This document shows positions 58,780-64,000 of a DNA stretch of 64,000 bases, one piece after another (within the stretch, counting starts at the first letter, position 1; the number at the start of each line of letters is the position of its first letter). Origin of the DNA: Punica granatum (taxonomy: Eukaryota; Streptophyta; Magnoliopsida; Myrtales; Lythraceae); contig NC_045128.1 in NCBI RefSeq assembly GCF_007655135.1, positions 9,672,001 to 9,736,000 of the forward strand. The letters are read 5' to 3'. The notes under the pieces were generated by a model. The model saw only the letters and a program-made list of their open reading frames with translations. It made no database searches and had not been told where the DNA came from. The translations under genes and the position numbers were made by a program.

Positions 58780-60060
58780 ACTAAAGTTTTTTTTTTAATT
58801 TAAGTCCTATAAGTTTAAGTTTGTAAAAATCAGTCCTAAATCATTTCAAAATATGATAGTTTTAGTTCATTTCGTAACCAATCATTATGGAAGTGTTGAT
58901 ATGGACTTAACATTGTTAAAATTGTTCAAATTGGCCGTTTATTGCCTATGTGGCAATTTTTGGAAGATAAAAAATAAAAACAAAAATAACAAATAAAAAA
59001 AAAAAAAAAAAAAACAACAACAACAACCCAGCCCCTTTTCGAGCGAGGTTGCTTCCATCTTGGGGGCCCCGCCGGCAGCCCGTCCTAGGATGGGTAGCCG
59101 ACAACCTGCACTGAACCGTTAACATTAGAAATCCGGAGTGGAAATCTTGGATCTCTCAGAAAAATTTTGAAAAAAATAGAAATTGGGATATGTCTTGATC
59201 TCCAAAAGTCCCGGGAGGATAAGAGTTTGGGAGAGAAAGAGAGAGAGATAAAAGTGAGCAGAGGAAAAAGAAAACAAGGAAGAAGGAGGTAGAAGACGAG
59301 GAACAAACGTGCAACCTGTGGACGTCATGCTCGTCCAGTTCCTTTTGGTCCGCTATAAGCTTTAGATTTAGCCTCCCTCAACATCACAAATCTCTGTGTA
59401 CATTAGTGTTAAACCTCTTGTCCTCTTAGCTAAATTTGTCTTTACAGGAGCTCGAAGAAGCTCAAAATATTCCCCGAATCTGCTTCTTCTTGAAAAGATT
59501 TCGACTTTCAGACGATTCTTTGTTTTCTTGGTGAACTGATGGAGTTTGAGGTTTTTTTTTTTTTTGGCTTTCTTGGTGGCTGCCGACAATAACCAACCAA
59601 TCCTTCTTCACTTTTGATTTTTAAAAAACAAACAAACAAACAAACAAACAAAGCCAACCCCCTCTCGGGCTGGGTGGATTGGCGAAGGATATGGGCTCCG
59701 CCAGTGACCCTTGGCCCATGTATGAGGTCGCCAACGGCTGTTAACCTCATCCCAGGGGTGGGGTTGCCGGCGGGGTCCCGGCCCAAGAAACCACCTAGCC
59801 CGAGATGGAGCTTCTTTTTTTTTGGTTTAATTTTATGTAATTTTTTATTTTCTCCAATAAGAGATTGCCACATGGACAATTTGCCGCCAACTACGATGGA
59901 TTTAACGGTGTTAAATCTAAATCAGCCCTCCATGACGGCTGGTTATGAAATGGATTAAAACTATCTTATTTTTAAACGTTTTAGGACTGATTTTTGCAAA
60001 GTAAAAATTATAGGACTCAAGTTCAAGAAATGATAAAATTTTAGGACCATCGCTATCATT
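58780..60060. mobile_element. Mutator-like element with ~250-bp terminal inverted repeats (possible gene-fragment carrier)
   Basis: The left arm (TTAAGTCCTATAAGTTTAAG, GTAAAAATCAGTCCTAAA, GATAGTTTTAGTTCATTTCG, TATGTGGCAATTTTTGG) is mirrored at 59860-60050 (CCACATGGACAATTTG, GGACTGATTTTTGC, TAGGACTCAAGTTC). The centre holds two GC-rich blocks (about 59020-59110 and 59640-59820) around about 500 bp of gene-like DNA with CT/GA-rich leader-like sequence. No transposase is present. The exact ends and target duplication could not be fixed. Confidence 0.6.
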
Positions 60061-62271
60061 CTCCCGAGAAGTAAATAAAATTAAAAATTGTACACCTAAA
60101 AAAAAACAATTATAATTTAAGACAAGGCCGTTTAAATATATATACATGAAGCATGTGAAATTATTTTGATTATAAAGAAAATTCGTAAATCTGATACAAT
60201 AAAATTAGAAACTTAATAAAGGGATATGAATAGTCAGATCGTGAGAATTGGACCTAAAGCTACTAGAATATTAAGCGAATTCGTGTGCCACTACACTATA
60301 CTTTTTCTCCGATAGCAAGTGAAATTCAATTTATGAAATCAGCGGCGTGATAAATGAGATTTCTTAATTCAGCTGATAATTTTGCTACCCATTTTCCTCT
60401 TCCCGTTACCGTGAGCTTGCTCTTGATGAAGCCCAAAAACCCAATCAAGTCAAACCGCGTGGCAATGCTGCTGCATATTTCAGAAACAGACGAACAATGC
60501 TAATAAATAAACTATTTATCTGTTCTCCCAAAAAAAAAAGAATTATTTTACTTAGAGTGTGTTTACCATACGAAGCATCCATAAAAGGGAATTTTATGAA
60601 GGCCAAAAAAAAGCAAGTTGGTTATTATTTAGTAAGATAATTTATTATTTAATAAGAGTCTTATTATATTTAAAATAATATTTTTTTATAAAACAATTAC
60701 TTTCTTATTATTAGTATGGATCTTATTATTTTTAAAATAATAATTTTTTTATTAAATAATAAGTTTGTTGTTATTGTTTCTTATTATTTCGTTTGCCAAC
60801 AGTAATTCGACATGCTGTGACGTGTCCCTTTCCAATTAGCCATACAAATCTCCCATTTCAGGGTCCTTCGTATAGAAAGATTAATCCATTTTACTTATTC
60901 TGAGGTTGACATGTTATTTTGTTTGGCCCCTAGATTCTGAAGAATCTTTTGTTTTTCCACTAAATCTTAAGCTTTGGTCCCCATACATTGAGATTATACT
61001 TCCTAGCCATGGTATAGCAAAATTTATGATTACTCAAAGAAATAAAAGAGGAAAAAGTGATGCCAATAATCACTAATTAATAATATTTCTTGAGAGAGCA
61101 ATAGTATGTGGGGGGTGTGAAAGATCAATACTCAGAAAAACAAAACATAGGTTAAGTTCTTTTTCAACTGTGTGATTCCTTAATCCTCCTGATGATACAA
61201 TTTCTAATCAACAAAAATATTGAGATCTGAACTGGAGTAGACTCTATGATAGCCTGCCAGCCTATTAATTATATCGGAAGGTTGGGAGTTTCGTAGATCA
61301 TGTACTAAAATTTACTCAATTTGAAGTCTATCTATCTAAAAAAATAATTATTAGATTGAAAATTATAAGATATAATTTTCTCACAATTCCTGAAAATTAA
61401 GCATTAGAGAGGAAGTTATTCCTTCACTCAATAAATGTGCTTTCGTGGACTCAAATTTGTATTCCCTTTCTTATTATAATTGAAACTGCAAACCACTCGG
61501 TCAACATCTTGTTGGATGAAAGTTTCAATATTGTGCACACCATATCTTTGGAAAATCATGACTAAAACTTGTCATTTATAGTCTTTGCAATGAATCCGGT
61601 TGACATGGCCCTTTGGTTTCGGGAATGTTATTTTGGAGATCCTCTCTAAGATTATGGAGCAAATGATATGCGATAGCGGCACCTTCTTGTTGAGCAGATT
61701 ATGGTACCCTCGCTTAGGCAGTTGATTGTGATGATCTGGAATGGCTTGGCCCGGGTGCGGACAATGGAAGTTCAACATGTTTATTGTAAGGGAAGGAAAT
61801 TCTTGTGCAGGTTATGAGGGTTGCCACCCCATGAATTCATTTAGAGGGTAATACTTTTTTTTTTCGGTTGCGAGGGAGGATTATGATCCAAGTACAGTTT
61901 AGAGGGTAATATTTAGAAAACATGGATTCTTTTAGTGAGAAAGAGCGATAGAATACTTTCGGACATAGACAAAGGTAACAAATATTTTCTCAAAGGAGAT
62001 ACTCATGGATGGAAGTTTCCAAATTCCTCGGTAGCATCTCTCTTTAGAGTACACGCCTCTCTTCCATTTCCATGCTTTCCATCTTTCTTTCCTATAAGAA
62101 ACGCCATTCATTCCTCACATTTCTGCACCAAAATGGAACTAAAAACAACACTAAATCCTCTGCAATCTGTTTTGGAGAAACATTCTATTGTCGCACTTTC
62201 ATTGTTTACTTCATCTCTCCAAGCTTATTGGTCGAGAGTATCCTCTAAGGGGAGAGCGTGCCCGTGAGACT
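60061..62271 (+). other. Upstream flank of GGP copy D, diverged copy of the duplication-unit flank
   Basis: About 60330-60530 matches 54500-54720 (TCAGCGG-GTGAT, AAACCGCGTGGCA, CAGACG-ACAATG-TAATAAA), about 60890-61060 matches 54720-54870, and about 61900-62160 matches the copy B/C promoter. Copy D is thus an older tandem unit of the same cluster. Near 61680-61830 a stretch reads like the end of a retroelement RNase H (MEVQHVYCKG), too weak to annotate. Confidence 0.55.
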
Positions 62272-62852
62272 ATGAAAGTTACAACAGCTCATCAACTGGA
62301 GGATTCTAAGAGATACGCATTGTTACTTGCAGCGAGGGACTCCGACTATGTCAAGAAAGTGTATATGGAGGCTAGCAACTTCAATGTCTTTGTCTCCGCC
62401 TTTGCAAAATAAGGTAATACAATAATGTTGCTACTCATGCTGAACTCTTGCACAATATTCAACCGAGCTCTTGAACTGATCACGAATTGCATATGACTCA
62501 ATAAATAATAGCCAGTGTAATTTTAAATTATATTTACAATGAGGTATATATTTTTCTATAAAAAAGGGGGAAAGGTGGCATCTGTGCTGGATCCTCAAGC
62601 TCTGCTTCCTCCTTCAGACTCTCATTGCCATGGAGAAGAAAGTCCTCGCCTCCTTGACATTTGCTTCGGTCACTAGGTTTTGTGCAGGGCATTGGGGGGC
62701 AAAGTCTGAAAGTCATACACCGGGTAGGACATTCACATCGGCCTCAGCAAAATGATAATAGTGAAGGATTGCTTCCTTAATAACTTAGTGGAACAAAAAG
62801 CAATAGAAATCCCAAGATCGCTCGCCATAATAGAGTGCCATCAGGATGAGGT
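62272..62852 (+). pseudogene. GGP copy D: decayed gamma-glutamyl peptidase pseudogene
   Basis: Exon 1 (62272-62413) reads [20 protein letters not shown] and on through [11 protein letters not shown], then TAA where copies B and C have GAA GAA. The exon 2 relic (about 62566-62852) has lost the region coding for [19 protein letters not shown] and the following loop, and carries further indels around the nucleophile region (a TTGACATTTGCTTCGGTCACTAGG remnant). It ends at IIECHQDEV; everything after is gone where a copia fragment begins. The TATA-like CCTATAAGAAACGCC (about 62091) survives upstream. Confidence 0.85.
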
Positions 62853-62860
62853 ATGAGAAT

Positions 62861-64000
62861 GAGTTTAGGGGGGAAGCTTGCAACACAGCTCTCTACCTGA
62901 TTAATAGATCTCCGCGAAGTATTTTCTCTGGTTGTGAAGCACACTTCTATCAAGGTGCGAAGAATAGGGATGAGATAGTCATGTAGAAGTCTCGATTGAA
63001 TGGTGAATTTGAGATGAAGGACTTGGGAGCTACGAAGAATATACTTGGCATTGAGATTTGTAGGGATCGAGTTGCAGGAATATTATTCCTATCTCAAAAG
63101 GGCTACAACGAGAAAGTTCTGTGGCGGTTTAATTATGCCAATTTCAAGTCGGTTAGTATTCATCTTTCTTTGCACTTTAGTCTATCTACAGTCATGTCAC
63201 CATTTACTGATGAAAAGGCTAATTACATGTCAAGTATGAAGCTTGATGTATGTTATGGTTGCACTAGGCCGGATATAGATCAAGCAGTTAGTGTGGTTAG
63301 TCGATATATGGCTAATCCCGGGAAGGATCACTGGAGGGCGGTGTAGTGGATTTTTCGGTACCTCAGAGATTCTGCAGATGTGGGCTTGTTATTTAGTAGA
63401 AACAAAGATGTTCCGTGCAAGATTGTTGGTTACACTGATTCTGATTATGTAACTGATAGAGATAGGAAGAAGTCGATGACCAAATATGTCTTCACTTTGT
63501 CGAGATGTACTATGAGTTTGGACGCGATTTTGCAATCCACGGCTGCTTTATCAACACAAAGGCATAGTACATAGCATTGGCAGAAGCGGTGAAGAAGATC
63601 ATATGGTTGAAGGGACTCAGTGGTGACTTTGGTGTTGATCCTAAGAAGTCAGTGGTGTTTTCTGATAGTTAGAGTGTCATTTGCTTGACGAAGAATCAAG
63701 TCTACCATGAAAAGACCAAGCATATCAATGTCTAATATCACTTTACGTGGGAGGTTGCTAGTCAAGGAGTAGTAGAGATCAAGGAGGTCGGGACAACCGA
63801 CAATCCAGAGGAAATATTGACGAAGCCCGTGACCATGGACAAGTTTAGACATTGCCTGGACTTGGTGAGCATTTGCAGAGCTTGAGGTGGAGACCTTAGG
63901 GAGCAAACACAGAACAGGAGACGCGTGGATGTATTGAAGCGCGTGAGGTCAAATACGATGCAACCTGGAGAATTGTGGAGATGTGTGCCTTGCACTTTGA
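62861..64000 (+). mobile_element. Ty1/copia retrotransposon fragment (integrase end, RT, RNase H), decayed, runs off the window
   Basis: It starts with the end of an integrase (EACNTALYLINRSPR), then jumps by deletion to the RT C-terminus (NGEFEMKDLGATKNILGIEI, LFLSQKGYNEKVL), then CTRPDIDQAVSVVSRYMANPGK, the RNase H start (YTDSDYVTDRDRKKSMTKYV) and end (TKHINV, NPEEILTKPVTMDKFRHCLD). Internal stops occur at about 63343, 63669 and 63734. A GAGGTGGAGA purine block near 63884 could be a polypurine tract before the 3' LTR; the LTR itself is not clearly present. Confidence 0.85.

Noticed and set aside
61572..61830. Possible RNase H end of a LINE element (MEVQHVYCKG)
   Set aside because: Too short, with stops on both sides and no other LINE domain nearby.

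Overview
This is a nuclear plant sequence, most likely from a eudicot. It is AT-rich, its genes are split by GT-AG introns, and it is crowded with plant-type mobile DNA: Ty3/gypsy Tat, Ty1/copia, CACTA, Mutator-like foldbacks and tRNA-derived SINEs. I cannot name the species from sequence alone. Few host genes are present: the 3' part of a TSS/REC (clustered-mitochondria family) gene, four copies of a gamma-glutamyl peptidase (GGP)-like gene, and a small secreted prolamin-like gene. Only the TSS part and one GGP copy are clearly open.

Layout. 1-3.2 kb: last four exons and 3' end of the TSS/REC gene, + strand. 4.6-5.5 kb: GGP copy A, - strand, with one frame-breaking base in exon 1. 5.5-17 kb: AT-rich intergenic DNA with two SINEs, microsatellites and a perfect 34-bp palindrome. 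17-19.3 kb: GC-richer DNA I do not recognise. 19.35-21.14 kb: a composite foldback element carrying a 155-bp satellite. 21.4-23.4 kb: an old duplicate of 49.5-50.7 kb. 23.8 kb: a plastid trnH scrap. 24.24-24.95 kb: a Mutator-type foldback.

25.51-45.13 kb is one nested block. A non-autonomous CACTA transposon has canonical ends and carries a broken first exon of an EXO84 exocyst gene plus arrays of internal repeats. It was later split by a 15.4-kb Tat/Ogre-type Ty3/gypsy retrotransposon (27857-43277, - strand; ORF1, gag, protease, RT, two RNase H domains, integrase) and by a 344-bp Mutator-type MITE. The Tat element has about 1.3 kb of nearly identical LTR sequence (about 16 substitutions), so it is young, but it is broken by stops and frameshifts, and its 3' LTR has lost its U3 half.

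45.22-46.48 kb: a second, inverted composite foldback with the same satellite. 47.5-47.8 kb: the prolamin-like gene, with its signal peptide out of frame with its cysteine domain. 50.42-56.79 kb: a very recent 3.18-kb tandem duplication holding GGP copy B (broken by several small indels) and GGP copy C (intact, 261 aa). 58.78-60.06 kb: a Mutator-like element with long inverted repeats. 60.1-62.85 kb: an older, decayed GGP unit (copy D), cut off by a Ty1/copia fragment that runs to the window end.

The main story is a gene family growing by local duplication next to nested transposons. The most unusual items are the satellite-carrying composite foldbacks, the CACTA with a captured EXO84 exon, and a tandem duplication whose base substitutions cluster in a MITE while the rest differs mostly by single-base indels.
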